Part shown: positions 20,199 to 28,618 of the stretch, one piece after another | How positions within the stretch are numbered: position 1 is the stretch's first letter | Layout: each line of letters begins with the position of its first letter | Source: JAFAXA01 sp963777325 | Lineage (GTDB): Bacteria > Pseudomonadota > Alphaproteobacteria > Acetobacterales > Acetobacteraceae | DNA length: 64,000 nt | Direction of reading: 5' to 3' | Assembly: GCA_963777325.1 (NCBI GenBank) | Contig: CAVZQE010000018.1 | Span: forward strand, 372,001-436,000 | Notes under the pieces: model-generated | Seen by the model: only the letters and a program-made list of their open reading frames with translations | The model's database searches: none | Told to the model about the DNA's origin: nothing | Translations under genes and position numbers: made by a program

Positions 20199-21605
20199 CT
20201 ATGAACGCAAACCGGACGGCACGGCCGAAGGCCGGCGCGCCTTCAGTTCCTCCGCGATCAGGAACGCGAGCTCGAGCGACTGCTCGGCGTTCAGCCTTGG
20301 ATCGCAGAAGGTCTCGTAGCGCCCGCCGAGATCGTCCTCGGTCAGCCGGTGGGCGCCGCCGACGCATTCCGTCACGTCCTCGCCGGTCATTTCGACATGC
20401 ACCCCGCCGCCCCAGCTGCCCTCGGCCGAATGCACGTCGAAGAAGCCGCGCACCTCGTCGAGAATCGCATCGAAGCTGCGGGTCTTGACCTTGGCCGATG
20501 TCGAGACGGTATTGCCGTGCATCGGGTCGCACAGCCAGGTGACGCGGCGCCCCTCCCGCTCGACCGCGCGCACCAGCGGCGCGAGCGCGTCCCGCACCCG
20601 TGCCGCGCCCATGCGGCTGACCAGAGTGAGCCGCCCGGCCTCGTTCTTCGGGTTGAGGGCGTCGCAGAGACGCAGCAGGTCGTCCCTCTGCATCGTCGGC
20701 CCGATCTTCATGCCGATCGGGTTGCCGACCCCGCGCAGGAACTCGACATGCGCGCCGTCGGGCTGACGGGTGCGGTCGCCAATCCAGAGGAAATGCGCCG
20801 AGCAGGCGTACCAGCCGCCCGTGGTCGAATCGACGCGGGTGAGCGCCTGCTCGTAGGGCAGCAGCAGCGCCTCGTGGCTGACGTAGAAATCGGTCTCCCG
20901 CATGTCGCGCGTGGTGGTGCTGGTCATGCCGCAGGCGGCCATGAAGGACAGCGTCTCGTCGATGCGGCCGGCCAGCCCCCGGTAGCGTTCGGCCAGGGGC
21001 GAGCGCTCGACGAAGCCGAGATTCCAGCGATGGACTTCGTGCAAATCGGCATAGCCGCCCGAGGCGAAGGCGCGCAGCAGGTTGAGCGTGCTCGCCGACT
21101 GGAAGTAGCCGAACTCCATCCGGCCGGGATCGGGGACGCGGGCGGCGGCCGTGAACTCCGGCCCGTTGATGATGTCGCCGCGATAGCTCGGCAGCGTCTC
21201 CGCGCCTTGCGTCTCGGTGTCGGCGCTGCGGGGCTTGGCGAACTGCCCGGCCATGCGGCCGATCTTCACGACCGGCAGGCTCGCGCCGAAGGTCAGCACG
21301 ACCGCCATCTGCAGCAGCACGCGGAAGGTGTCGCGGATGTGGTTGGCCGAGAAGGCGGCGAAGCTTTCGGCGCAGTCGCCGCCTTGCAGCACGAACGCCC
21401 GGCCCTCGGCCGCCTGCGCCAGCGCCGCCCGCAGCCGCCGCGCCTCGCCCGCGAACACGAGCGGCGGGTAGGAGGCAAGGCGCTCCTCCGTGCGGGACAG
21501 ATGCGCCGGGTCCGGATAGGCGGGCGCCTGTCTGATCGGGCGGCCGCGCCAGGAATCCGGGCTCCAGGCGGCGTGCGACGGGTCGCGGTCGGCGGCGGTG
21601 GTCAT
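20199..21605 (-). CDS. Class II 3-deoxy-7-phosphoheptulonate (DAHP) synthase
   Basis: The 468-residue enzyme condenses phosphoenolpyruvate and erythrose-4-phosphate, the first step of the shikimate pathway. It is of the plant-like class II: WSPDSWR near the N-terminus, VLQGGDCAESF, KIGRMAGQFAKPRS, YRGDIINGPEF, HFLWIGDRTRQ, GVGNPIGMKIGP, CDPMHGNT and GGVHVEMTGEDVTEC are all diagnostic. An open frame continues to a TTG at 21614, but ATG 21605 has AAGGA about 9 nt upstream and is preferred. It ends 17 nt before the pncB start on the same strand. Confidence 0.96.
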   Translation of the reverse strand: MTTAADRDPSHAAWSPDSWRGRPIRQAPAYPDPAHLSRTEERLASYPPLVFAGEARRLRAALAQAAEGRAFVLQGGDCAESFAAFSANHIRDTFRVLLQMAVVLTFGASLPVVKIGRMAGQFAKPRSADTETQGAETLPSYRGDIINGPEFTAAARVPDPGRMEFGYFQSASTLNLLRAFASGGYADLHEVHRWNLGFVERSPLAERYRGLAGRIDETLSFMAACGMTSTTTRDMRETDFYVSHEALLLPYEQALTRVDSTTGGWYACSAHFLWIGDRTRQPDGAHVEFLRGVGNPIGMKIGPTMQRDDLLRLCDALNPKNEAGRLTLVSRMGAARVRDALAPLVRAVEREGRRVTWLCDPMHGNTVSTSAKVKTRSFDAILDEVRGFFDVHSAEGSWGGGVHVEMTGEDVTECVGGAHRLTEDDLGGRYETFCDPRLNAEQSLELAFLIAEELKARRPSAVPSGLRS

Positions 21606-21776
21606 GCGAGGCAATCCTTCAGGGGCCGGGGCCGGGGCGCGGGCGGCCGGCGGCAGTTATCCACAATTCAGGGCGGGACGCCACAACTGCGCCGTATGGA
21701 ATGTCGCGCGCCGGGCCAGGGCGTGCAACTCGACGCCACTTGCTTAAGTGAATTTCGTCTGAAGGGAGCCGCCGAT

Positions 21777-23543
21777 ATGCCGCACGCCGCCGCCGCCGCA
21801 CAATCCTTGCGTGACGCCGGATACCAGACCGGCGAGGCGCTCGCCGCCGCGGTGCAGTTCGTGCCGCGCGAGCGTGGCGAGGCGACAATCCGCAAATGGC
21901 TCTCTCGCCAGAATGTCGAGGAGATGCCGGAAGGCCGGATGGTGGCCATGGCGGCGGACGCGATGCTGCTCTCGGCGGACCTGCTGGTTTCTCAGCCGTC
22001 GGTCAGCGGCACGACCGCCTTCGACCGTCTCGCCCGAAGCCGGCCCAGTGCTCCGCCAGCGGAAAAGGCGGCCATCGGCCTCCTGTGCAAGAGCCGGTTC
22101 AGGCTGCTGCGGCTGGAGAAAGATGCGCAGATACGTGGGGCCATGGCGTGCGACGTCGTATCCAACGAAAAGCTGTGCGTCATCAGCCCGGAGTTGCCGC
22201 CTATGGCCGCCGGAACCATGCTGTTCGGTCGCGTGGTGACGCTGGGCGACGGCCTTTGCTGCTGGCCGGGCGCGATCACCCCGCTCGATCCGTCCGGGTT
22301 CGCGGTCGCCCGCGCCCACCCGAAGGCCGGCGCCCTGGGCGCTGCCGCCAGCGCGCGCTGGGCGGAGGCGGTGTATGGTCACGTCGTGCGGCACGGCACG
22401 CTGGACGTGCCCGGTCTGAACCGGCCGGCCGACTATTTCGATGCGGAGGACGGCCCGCACGAGGCCGAGGAGGACGCGCTGTTCGCCTTGGCAATGGCGT
22501 GGGCGGAACTGGCGGATGGCACGCAGGATGAAGCGTTGCTCCAGCGCACCCGTCAGCTTGCCGACCTGCCGGGCATCGTCGATGCGCTCGCCGCCGCGGT
22601 GTTGGCGCGCGACGCGCGGCATGAGGCGGCGGCGAGGGGGTTCGAGCGGCTGCTCCTGGTGCAGATGGAAAGGATACTGCGACGCGAACGCGGCGGGTCG
22701 GGCGGCGTGACCCTGGACAGGGTCGGGCATACGTTGGATGAAGCGATCGCCGCGCATCGGCTGCCGCCTGAAGCGCGCAAGCTGTTCGCGACCCTGCGGC
22801 ACCGGCTCAAGGGCGGCAGCAGCGCGCTACGCTCCGGCGACCCGGCGCTGGAGCGCCTGGTGCAGCGCATCCAGGGGCTGCGCGCCAAGACCGTCGCTCA
22901 AGGCTGCACCGAACAGGAGGCCCTGGCGGCCGCGGAGAAGGTGGCGGAACTACTGGACCGCCACGGCTTGTCCCTGGGTGAGCTGGATTTTCGGGCGCAG
23001 CCCTGCGATGGCGTCGGCATCCAGACCGATCGTCGCCGCTTCGCCCCGATCGACAGTTGCATTCCCGACATCGCGTCGTTCTTCGACTGCCGTGTCTGGG
23101 TGGAGCGGGCGAAGGGCCGGGCGCTGCGCTATGTGTTCTTCGGCCTGCGCGGGGATGTGACGGCCGCGCAATATCTCCATGAGCTGGTCGAGCGGGCCTT
23201 CGAGACCGAAACGAACGCGTTCCGCGCGGGCAGCCTCTACGCCGAAATGGCGGGCGAGCGGCGAAGCGCCACCAATTCGTTCCAGATCGGCCTGAGCCGA
23301 GGCATCGCCGGCAAGCTGCGGGCAATGCAGGCTGCGCGCGCCGCAAGCCGGCGCAGCGCCTCGGGCCGCGACCTCGTGCCGCTCAAGGCCGCGATGGTGA
23401 ACGAGGAGTTGGCAAAGCTCGGACTGGACCTGCACGCATGCGAGATGGGGCAGCGCAAACGCGTACTCACAGACGCGTTTGCGGCGGGAGAAGCGGCGGG
23501 TCAGCGGTTCGAGTTCTCGCCCGCGATCACCGAGGCGGCGTAA
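21777..23543 (+). CDS. DUF2786 domain-containing protein
   Basis: The 588-residue protein carries a DUF2786 motif about residues 365-405 (IQGLRAKTVAQGCTEQEALA, then AAEKVAELLDRHGL), followed by the C-terminal domain usually found with it, including YVFFGLRGDVTAAQYLHELV. The N-terminal half is alpha-helical and unrecognised. No catalytic motif is visible. The start is fixed by GAAGGGAG about 8 nt upstream of the ATG. A longer open frame begins at 20349 but runs antisense to the DAHP synthase gene. DUF2786 proteins are often on mobile elements or phages, yet nothing mobile is seen here. Confidence 0.8.
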   Translation: MPHAAAAAQSLRDAGYQTGEALAAAVQFVPRERGEATIRKWLSRQNVEEMPEGRMVAMAADAMLLSADLLVSQPSVSGTTAFDRLARSRPSAPPAEKAAIGLLCKSRFRLLRLEKDAQIRGAMACDVVSNEKLCVISPELPPMAAGTMLFGRVVTLGDGLCCWPGAITPLDPSGFAVARAHPKAGALGAAASARWAEAVYGHVVRHGTLDVPGLNRPADYFDAEDGPHEAEEDALFALAMAWAELADGTQDEALLQRTRQLADLPGIVDALAAAVLARDARHEAAARGFERLLLVQMERILRRERGGSGGVTLDRVGHTLDEAIAAHRLPPEARKLFATLRHRLKGGSSALRSGDPALERLVQRIQGLRAKTVAQGCTEQEALAAAEKVAELLDRHGLSLGELDFRAQPCDGVGIQTDRRRFAPIDSCIPDIASFFDCRVWVERAKGRALRYVFFGLRGDVTAAQYLHELVERAFETETNAFRAGSLYAEMAGERRSATNSFQIGLSRGIAGKLRAMQAARAASRRSASGRDLVPLKAAMVNEELAKLGLDLHACEMGQRKRVLTDAFAAGEAAGQRFEFSPAITEAA

Positions 23544-23552
23544 CGCGACGGC

Positions 23553-24623
23553 TCATTGTCGCGGCTCGATCCGGGCGCCGGAGTCGCGATCGAACACGTG
23601 CAGGTGGCGGGACGGCAGCGCCACTCGCAACGTCTCGCCCGCGGGGGCGGCTCCGGCGACGCGGGCGACGAGCATTTCGCCGCTGGCCGCGATCCGGCCA
23701 TGGATCACGGTCTCCGATCCGAGCGGCTCGACGAGTTCGACCGCGAGCGTCAGGCCGCCCTCCTCCAGCGCCACATACTCCGGCCGGATGCCGACCGTGA
23801 CGCCCGGTTGATCGCTCGCGTGACGCTCCGGCAGCGCGAGCATCGTCCCGGCTTTCAGGCGCACCGCATGACCGTCATTCGCCAGCTCGCCCGCGAGAAA
23901 GTTCATCGAGGGCGCGCCGATGAAGCCGGCCACGTAACGGTCCGCCGGCCGCTCGAAAATCTCCATCGGCGTCGCGAGCTGCGCTGGCCGGCCCTGATGC
24001 ATGACGAGCAGCCTATCGCCGAGCGTCATGGCCTCCACCTGATCATGCGTCACGTAGAGGCTCGTGACGCCGAGGCGGCGCTGCATGCGCCGGATCTCGG
24101 CCCGCATCTGCACCCGCAACTTGGCGTCGAGATTGGACAGCGGCTCGTCGAACAGGAACAGCTTCGGCTCGCGCACGATGGCGCGGCCCATCGCGACCCG
24201 CTGCCGCTGCCCGCCCGAGAGCTGGCGCGGCTTGCGGCCGAGCACGGCCGGGTCGAGGCCGAGCAGGGCGGCGGCCTCGTCCACCCGCCGCCGGATTTCC
24301 GGCTTCGCCATGCCCCGGATGCGTAGCCCGTACGCCATGTTCTGAAAGACGGTCATGTGCGGATAGAGCGCATAGTTCTGAAACACCATGGCCATGTCGC
24401 GGGCAGCCGGATCGAGGCCCGTGATGTCGCGCCCGTCCAGCAGAACGCGCCCGCTCGTCGGCTGATCGAGCCCGGCGACGAGACGCAGCAAGGTCGACTT
24501 GCCGCAGCCGGACGCGCCGACGATGACCAGCATCTCGGCGTCCGCCACGGCGAGATCGACGCCGTGCAGGATCTGCGTCGCGCCGAAGCTCTTGCGCAAG
24601 CCGTCCAGTTCGAGCCGCGCCAC
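23553..24623 (-). CDS. ugpC: ABC transporter ATP-binding protein, UgpC family
   Basis: The 356-residue cytoplasmic ATPase powers the importer encoded just upstream. It has Walker A GASGCGKSTLL, the Q-loop MVFQNYALYPHM, signature LSGGQRQRVAMGRAI, Walker B LFLFDEPLSNLDAKLR, and a C-terminal regulatory OB-like domain of about 120 residues (PSMNFLAGEL, VGIRPEYVALEEGG). The GTG start overlaps the preceding permease stop by one base (TAGTG). It is the last gene of ugpB-A-E-C, probably importing sn-glycerol-3-phosphate or a related phosphodiester. Confidence 0.95.
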   Translation of the reverse strand: MARLELDGLRKSFGATQILHGVDLAVADAEMLVIVGASGCGKSTLLRLVAGLDQPTSGRVLLDGRDITGLDPAARDMAMVFQNYALYPHMTVFQNMAYGLRIRGMAKPEIRRRVDEAAALLGLDPAVLGRKPRQLSGGQRQRVAMGRAIVREPKLFLFDEPLSNLDAKLRVQMRAEIRRMQRRLGVTSLYVTHDQVEAMTLGDRLLVMHQGRPAQLATPMEIFERPADRYVAGFIGAPSMNFLAGELANDGHAVRLKAGTMLALPERHASDQPGVTVGIRPEYVALEEGGLTLAVELVEPLGSETVIHGRIAASGEMLVARVAGAAPAGETLRVALPSRHLHVFDRDSGARIEPRQ

Positions 24624-25451
24624 TACTTTTCACCCTCGGTCAGCCCCTTGACGAACCAGCGCTGCATCAGCAGCACGACCGCGATCGGCGGCAGAAGGGC
24701 GAGGGTCGCGATGGCCATGACCTGGTTCCAGGGCGTCGCCGAACTCGACGCCGATCATCCGCACGATGCCGACGACGACGGTGTCCAGATGCGGATCGGT
24801 CGCGACCAGCAGCGGCCAGAGATACTGGTTCCAGCCATAGACGAACAGAATGACGAACAGCGCGGCGACATTGGCGGCCGAGACCGGGATCAGGATGTCG
24901 ATCAGGAACCGCCACGGCCCCGCCCCGTCCATGCGCGCCGCCTCCATTAGTTCGTCCGGCACGGCGAGGAAAACCTGGCGGAACAGCAAGGTCGCGGTGG
25001 CGGACGCGATCAGCGGCACCGTCAGGCCGCCGAACGTGTCGATCAGGCGGAGATCGCTCATGACGAGATAGGTCGGCACGATCCGCACCTCGACCGGCAG
25101 CATCAGGGTGATGAAGATCATCCAGAACGCCGTCATCCGGAACGGAAAGCGGAAGAACGCGACGGCGTAGGCGGACAGCAGCGAGATCGCGATCTTGCCG
25201 GCGGCGATCGCCAGCGCCATGCCGGCCGATACCATCAGCATGTGCGGAACGGTGGCGCCCCCGGCCGGGCTCGGGCCTAACAGCACCCGTCCGTAGACAC
25301 CGAAGCCGGACAGGCGCGGCACGAGCGACAGCGCGCCTCGCGCGATCGCATCCGATGGCTGCGTCGAGCCGGCGACGATCAACCAGACCGGCAGTACGAA
25401 CAGCAGCACGCCGCAGCAGAGGACGAGATGCGCGAGCCAGTTCCCCCGCAT
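24623..25451 (-). pseudogene. ugpE: ABC transporter permease UgpE (frame broken near the 3' end)
   Basis: The first about 235 codons encode an intact MalG/UgpE-type permease with six hydrophobic helices and the EAA loop (ELMEAARMDGAGPWRFLIDI). At about 24735-24760 the frame is lost. The expected tail is found in another frame: WNQVMAIATLALLPP then LLMQRWFVKGLTEGEK, stopping with TAG at 24623-24625, which overlaps the ugpC start. Because the tail, stop and overlap are all preserved, a single indel, probably a sequence error, is likelier than decay. ATG 25451 overlaps the ugpA stop (TGATG). Confidence 0.88.
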
Positions 25452-26341
25452 CAGTCCTGCCGCCGTCCCATGAACCGGAACTGCGCGGCGGTCAGCGCGA
25501 TCACGCCCAGCATCAGCAGAACGGATTGCGCCGAGGACGAGCCGAGATCGCCGTTGTCGTGCCCGTCCCGGTACACCTTGACGACGAGCGTCTCCGTCGC
25601 TTGTCCGGGGCCACCCTGGGTCATCGCCTGGATCGTGCCGAATGTGTCGAACGCGGCATAGACCAGATTGACGACGAGCAGGAAAAACAGCGTCGGCGTC
25701 AGCAGCGGCAGCAGGATGGTGCGGAACCTTCGCCAGCCGCGCGCGCCGTCCACCTGCGCCGCCTCGATAATCGCGCGCGGGATGGATTGCAGCCCCGCCA
25801 GCAGGAAGATGAAGTTGTAGCTCACCTGCTTCCAGGCGCTCGCCAGGATCACGGCGAGCAGCGCCTGGCCGCCGTTCAGCTTGTAGTCCCAGCGGCCGCC
25901 GAACAGCGCCAGCAGATGATCGAGCGGCCGTCCCAAAAGGCCGATCTGCGGATGCACGAGCAGGATCCACAGCACCGCCGCCAGCGCCGGCGCGACCGCG
26001 TACGGCCAGATCAGCAAGGTGCGATAGATGTTGCGGCCGCGTATGTCCTGATCCGCAAAAACCGCGAGCACGAGGGCGAGCAGCATCGAGATCGCCGCGA
26101 CGGCGACGCAGAACACGAGCGTCCGTATCACGCTCGCGCGATAAAGCGGGTCTTGGAACAACGCCCCGTAGTTCTCGAGCCCGACAAAGGCCGTCGCCAG
26201 TCCGAACGGGTCTTCGCGGGTCAGGCTCATCCAGCCCGCGTCCAGCGCCGGCCACAGAAAGAAAACCGCCGTCAGGAGAAGTTGCGGAGCGACCAGCGCG
26301 GCCGGCAACAGGCGACCGGGGAAGATCGTCCGCCGTTCCAT
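25451..26341 (-). CDS. ugpA: ABC transporter permease UgpA
   Basis: The 296-residue inner-membrane permease of the MalF/UgpA type has six predicted helices and the EAA loop AIIEAAQVDGARGWRRFRTI contacting the ATPase. Its stop overlaps the ugpE start. It sits in the ugpB-A-E-C operon, 7 nt downstream of ugpB. With UgpE it forms the translocation channel for the periplasmic ligand delivered by UgpB. Confidence 0.95.
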   Translation of the reverse strand: MERRTIFPGRLLPAALVAPQLLLTAVFFLWPALDAGWMSLTREDPFGLATAFVGLENYGALFQDPLYRASVIRTLVFCVAVAAISMLLALVLAVFADQDIRGRNIYRTLLIWPYAVAPALAAVLWILLVHPQIGLLGRPLDHLLALFGGRWDYKLNGGQALLAVILASAWKQVSYNFIFLLAGLQSIPRAIIEAAQVDGARGWRRFRTILLPLLTPTLFFLLVVNLVYAAFDTFGTIQAMTQGGPGQATETLVVKVYRDGHDNGDLGSSSAQSVLLMLGVIALTAAQFRFMGRRQD

Positions 26342-26348
26342 CGCGCTG

Positions 26349-27692
26349 TTATGTGCGGACGGAGCGCTGGAACTCCCGGAGCACTTTGTTGCCGCGCAGG
26401 ACGGCGGCGTCGAGCGCGGCTTTCGCCGTCTGCTCGCCCTGCAGCGCCCGCTCCATCTCCTCCTCGAGAATGGTGCGGATTTCGGGCAGACGGCCGAGCC
26501 GCAAGCCGCGCGAGTTGTCGGTCACGTGGCCGCGTGTGAGTTGCCTGATCGGAATGTCGGCGCCGGGGTTCTTGTCATACCAGCCCTGCTTGCGGGAAAG
26601 CTCGTACCCCGCCTCGGTGATCGGGATGTAGCCCGTCTTTTGATGCCACATCGCCACCTGCTCGGGTTGCGCGATGAACGCCATCAGCATGGCCACGGCT
26701 TGGTATTCCGCCGCGGTCCGGTCCGGCGCGGTCATCGCCCACAGGCTCGCGCCGCCGATGATGGAATTGTTCGGCGAGGCGATGATTTCGGGATCGTAGG
26801 GCATCATCGCCTCGCCCCAACGGAACTTGGCCGCGCCGGAATAGAGGCCCCGGTCGCCCGAGGATTCGAACATGATCGCGGTCGTGCCCGACGGAAACAG
26901 GTTCTGCGGCGTGTCGCCACGGCCGCCGTAGCGGAAGGTGCCCTGCCGGCTCATGTCCATCAAACGCTGAAGATGCTTTACATACGCCGAACTGTTGAAC
27001 ACGAGTTCGGCGCCGAGGCCGTCGAAGCCGTCCGCCAGCGTCGCATAGGGCAGGTTGTGAATGGCGCCGTACTGCTCGAACTGGGTCCAGCTCGGCCAGC
27101 TCGTCATCATCGGGATCTCGATCGCGTTCTTCGCCTTCAGCTGCGCGCAGGCCGCAACCATCTCCTGCCACGTCGCCGGCGGCTTTTCCGGGTCGAGCCC
27201 GGCCTTCTCGAACGCGTCCTTGTTGTACCAGACGACGGCGGTCGAGGAGTTGAACGGCATCGATGCGAGCCGTCCATCGGGCAGGCTGTAGTAGCCGCGC
27301 ACGGCCGGGATGAACTGCGCCGGATCGATGGTGACGCCGGCCTCCTGCGCGAGCTGCCAGTTCTGCTTCACGGCCTTGCCGGCGGCCAGCATCGAGCCGG
27401 TGCCGACCTCGAAGATCTGCGCGATGTGCGGCGCTTGCCCGGCCCGGAACGCGGCGATGGTGGCGGTGAGCAGGTCGGGGTAGGTGCCCTTGTAGACCGC
27501 CGTGACCTCGGCCTTGTCCTGGCTCGCATTGAACTGCTGGACGATGCGGTTCACCTGCTCGGCGTTGGTCGCCGTCATCGCGTGCCACCACACGATGGGC
27601 GTGCGGGCCGCCTCGGCCCGGGCATGGCGTCCGGCCGCGTACAGGCCGGCCAGCCCGGTGGATGCGGCCAGCAAGGCGCGACGCTGGATCAT
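26349..27692 (-). CDS. ugpB: Extracellular solute-binding protein, UgpB family
   Basis: The 447-residue periplasmic binding protein opens with a Tat-like signal (MIQRRALLAASTGLAGLYAA) and then the mature TPIVWWHAMTATNAEQVNRI typical of UgpB. SMPFNSSTAVVWYNKDAF and the MPYDPEI-NNSIIGGASLW region also match UgpB-type proteins. ATG 27692 is preferred over the longer frame from 27731, as GAGAGGGAACGG precedes it. It heads the operon, divergent from the VOC gene. Ligand: sn-glycerol-3-phosphate or glycerophosphodiesters by family, not proven. Confidence 0.92.
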   Translation of the reverse strand: MIQRRALLAASTGLAGLYAAGRHARAEAARTPIVWWHAMTATNAEQVNRIVQQFNASQDKAEVTAVYKGTYPDLLTATIAAFRAGQAPHIAQIFEVGTGSMLAAGKAVKQNWQLAQEAGVTIDPAQFIPAVRGYYSLPDGRLASMPFNSSTAVVWYNKDAFEKAGLDPEKPPATWQEMVAACAQLKAKNAIEIPMMTSWPSWTQFEQYGAIHNLPYATLADGFDGLGAELVFNSSAYVKHLQRLMDMSRQGTFRYGGRGDTPQNLFPSGTTAIMFESSGDRGLYSGAAKFRWGEAMMPYDPEIIASPNNSIIGGASLWAMTAPDRTAAEYQAVAMLMAFIAQPEQVAMWHQKTGYIPITEAGYELSRKQGWYDKNPGADIPIRQLTRGHVTDNSRGLRLGRLPEIRTILEEEMERALQGEQTAKAALDAAVLRGNKVLREFQRSVRT

Positions 27693-27836
27693 GATCCGTT
27701 CCCTCTCCGGCGACCGATGCCTTGGCGGCATTCATTGCCGTCCGATGCGATTAGTGCGACGGTTTGGCGAAACCGGCAAGCGATCGGCCTCTTTGCCGTT
27801 CCTGTCATGGGAGCAACCGGGAAAGGAGAGCGGGGC

Positions 27837-28292
27837 ATGGCTTCCGACGCTCGGCGGCCGAGACTGGTCGGCCTCAACCACATCGCGCTCGAAGTCGGCA
27901 ACGTCGAGGAAGCGCTGGCCTTTTACGGCCGCATCTTCGACATCAGGCTGCGCGGTCGGGGAGAGAGCGCGGCGTTCGTGGACATGGGAGACCAGTTCAT
28001 CGCGCTCATGCAGGGGCCGGTCCGCGCGCCGCCCGGCCATCGGCATTTCGGGCTGGTGGTGAACGACCGTTCGGCGGTGCGCGAACTCGCCGAGGCTGCC
28101 GGAGCGCGGCTGCTGGATGGTCCGTTTCTCGATTTTCTCGATCCCTGGGGCAATAGGGTCGAGGTCGTCGCGTATTCCGATGTTCAGTTCACCAAGGCTG
28201 ACCATGTGCTGAAGGGGATGGGACTTCATCTCGGCAAGAGCGAAGCCGCCATGCGCGAACTGCGCGACAAGGGAATGGCTCCGGTTACCTGA
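27837..28292 (+). CDS. VOC family (glyoxalase/bleomycin resistance-like) protein
   Basis: The 151-residue protein is a single vicinal-oxygen-chelate domain: LVGLNHIALEVGNVEEALAF at the start with its metal-ligand His, HRHFGLVVND in the middle, and FLDPWGNRVEVVAY with the terminal acidic ligand. Metal residues appear conserved. The start is set by AAAGGAGAG about 7 nt upstream. The substrate is unknown; members range from glyoxalases to dioxygenases. It is divergent from ugpB. Confidence 0.9.
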   Translation: MASDARRPRLVGLNHIALEVGNVEEALAFYGRIFDIRLRGRGESAAFVDMGDQFIALMQGPVRAPPGHRHFGLVVNDRSAVRELAEAAGARLLDGPFLDFLDPWGNRVEVVAYSDVQFTKADHVLKGMGLHLGKSEAAMRELRDKGMAPVT

Positions 28293-28498
28293 CCATCGCC
28301 GGCTCGGCCTCCGATCCGCCCGTTCGGGCCGGAGCGGTGTTCGAGTATCGGTACGCGCGTGCCGAGAAGGACGGCAACCTCGCGCCGCAACGCAAGCTCG
28401 CCAACGAGAAGCCGCAAGGAGAGACGGTCGACTACGACACGCTCATCAAGAGCTGGCCATCGACCCCGCCGAAGAAGGCGTGCACCGGTCCCGCGTAG
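28293..28498 (+). pseudogene. Possible C-terminal gene fragment, unrecognised
   Basis: After the VOC stop another frame stays open to a TAG at 28496-28498. It encodes a protein-like hydrophilic stretch (VFEYRYARAEKDGNL, then ETVDYDTLIKSWPS, ending ACTGPA). No good start or ribosome binding site precedes it; the only in-frame candidate is a GTG at 28337. It may be the tail of a lost gene or a short real gene. No family is recognised. Confidence 0.3.
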
Positions 28499-28517
28499 AC
28501 TAACTCGTTCCTGCGCA

Positions 28518-28599
28518 GTCATTGCGAGCCGAAGGCGAAGCAATCCAGGCGTTCTCCGCAACTGTGGATTGCTTCGTCGCTCCGCTTCTCGCTATGAAG
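28518..28599. repeat. Palindromic intergenic repeat (GTCATTGCGAG... type)
   Basis: The left arm GTCATTGCGAGCC...GCGAAGCAATCCAG (28518-28548) is answered by a right arm CTGTGGATTGCTTCG...TCTCGCTATGAAG (28562-28599), making an imperfect hairpin. This resembles the widespread bacterial intergenic family containing GTCATTGCGAG and GCGAAGCAATCC. It ends about 20 nt before the glpK start, so it could affect glpK mRNA. No second copy was noticed in this window. Confidence 0.7.
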
Positions 28600-28618
28600 C
28601 ACAGTGGTTCAGGCACCG

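Noticed and set aside
19082..20532. Upstream extension of pncB to 20532
   Set aside because: The added residues are Arg-rich and lie antisense within the DAHP synthase coding region; homology starts at 20181.
21657..21665. Perfect DnaA-box-like 9-mer TTATCCACA between the DAHP synthase and DUF2786 genes
   Set aside because: Single copy without clustering or an A/T-rich unwinding region. The reverse complement of the same 9-mer also occurs inside the NCS1 coding sequence (about 62803), so chance is sufficient.
24630..26255. 541-codon minus-strand frame spanning ugpA and ugpE
   Set aside because: Only its second part is UgpE; the first part is an out-of-frame reading of ugpA. It should not be taken as a fused permease.
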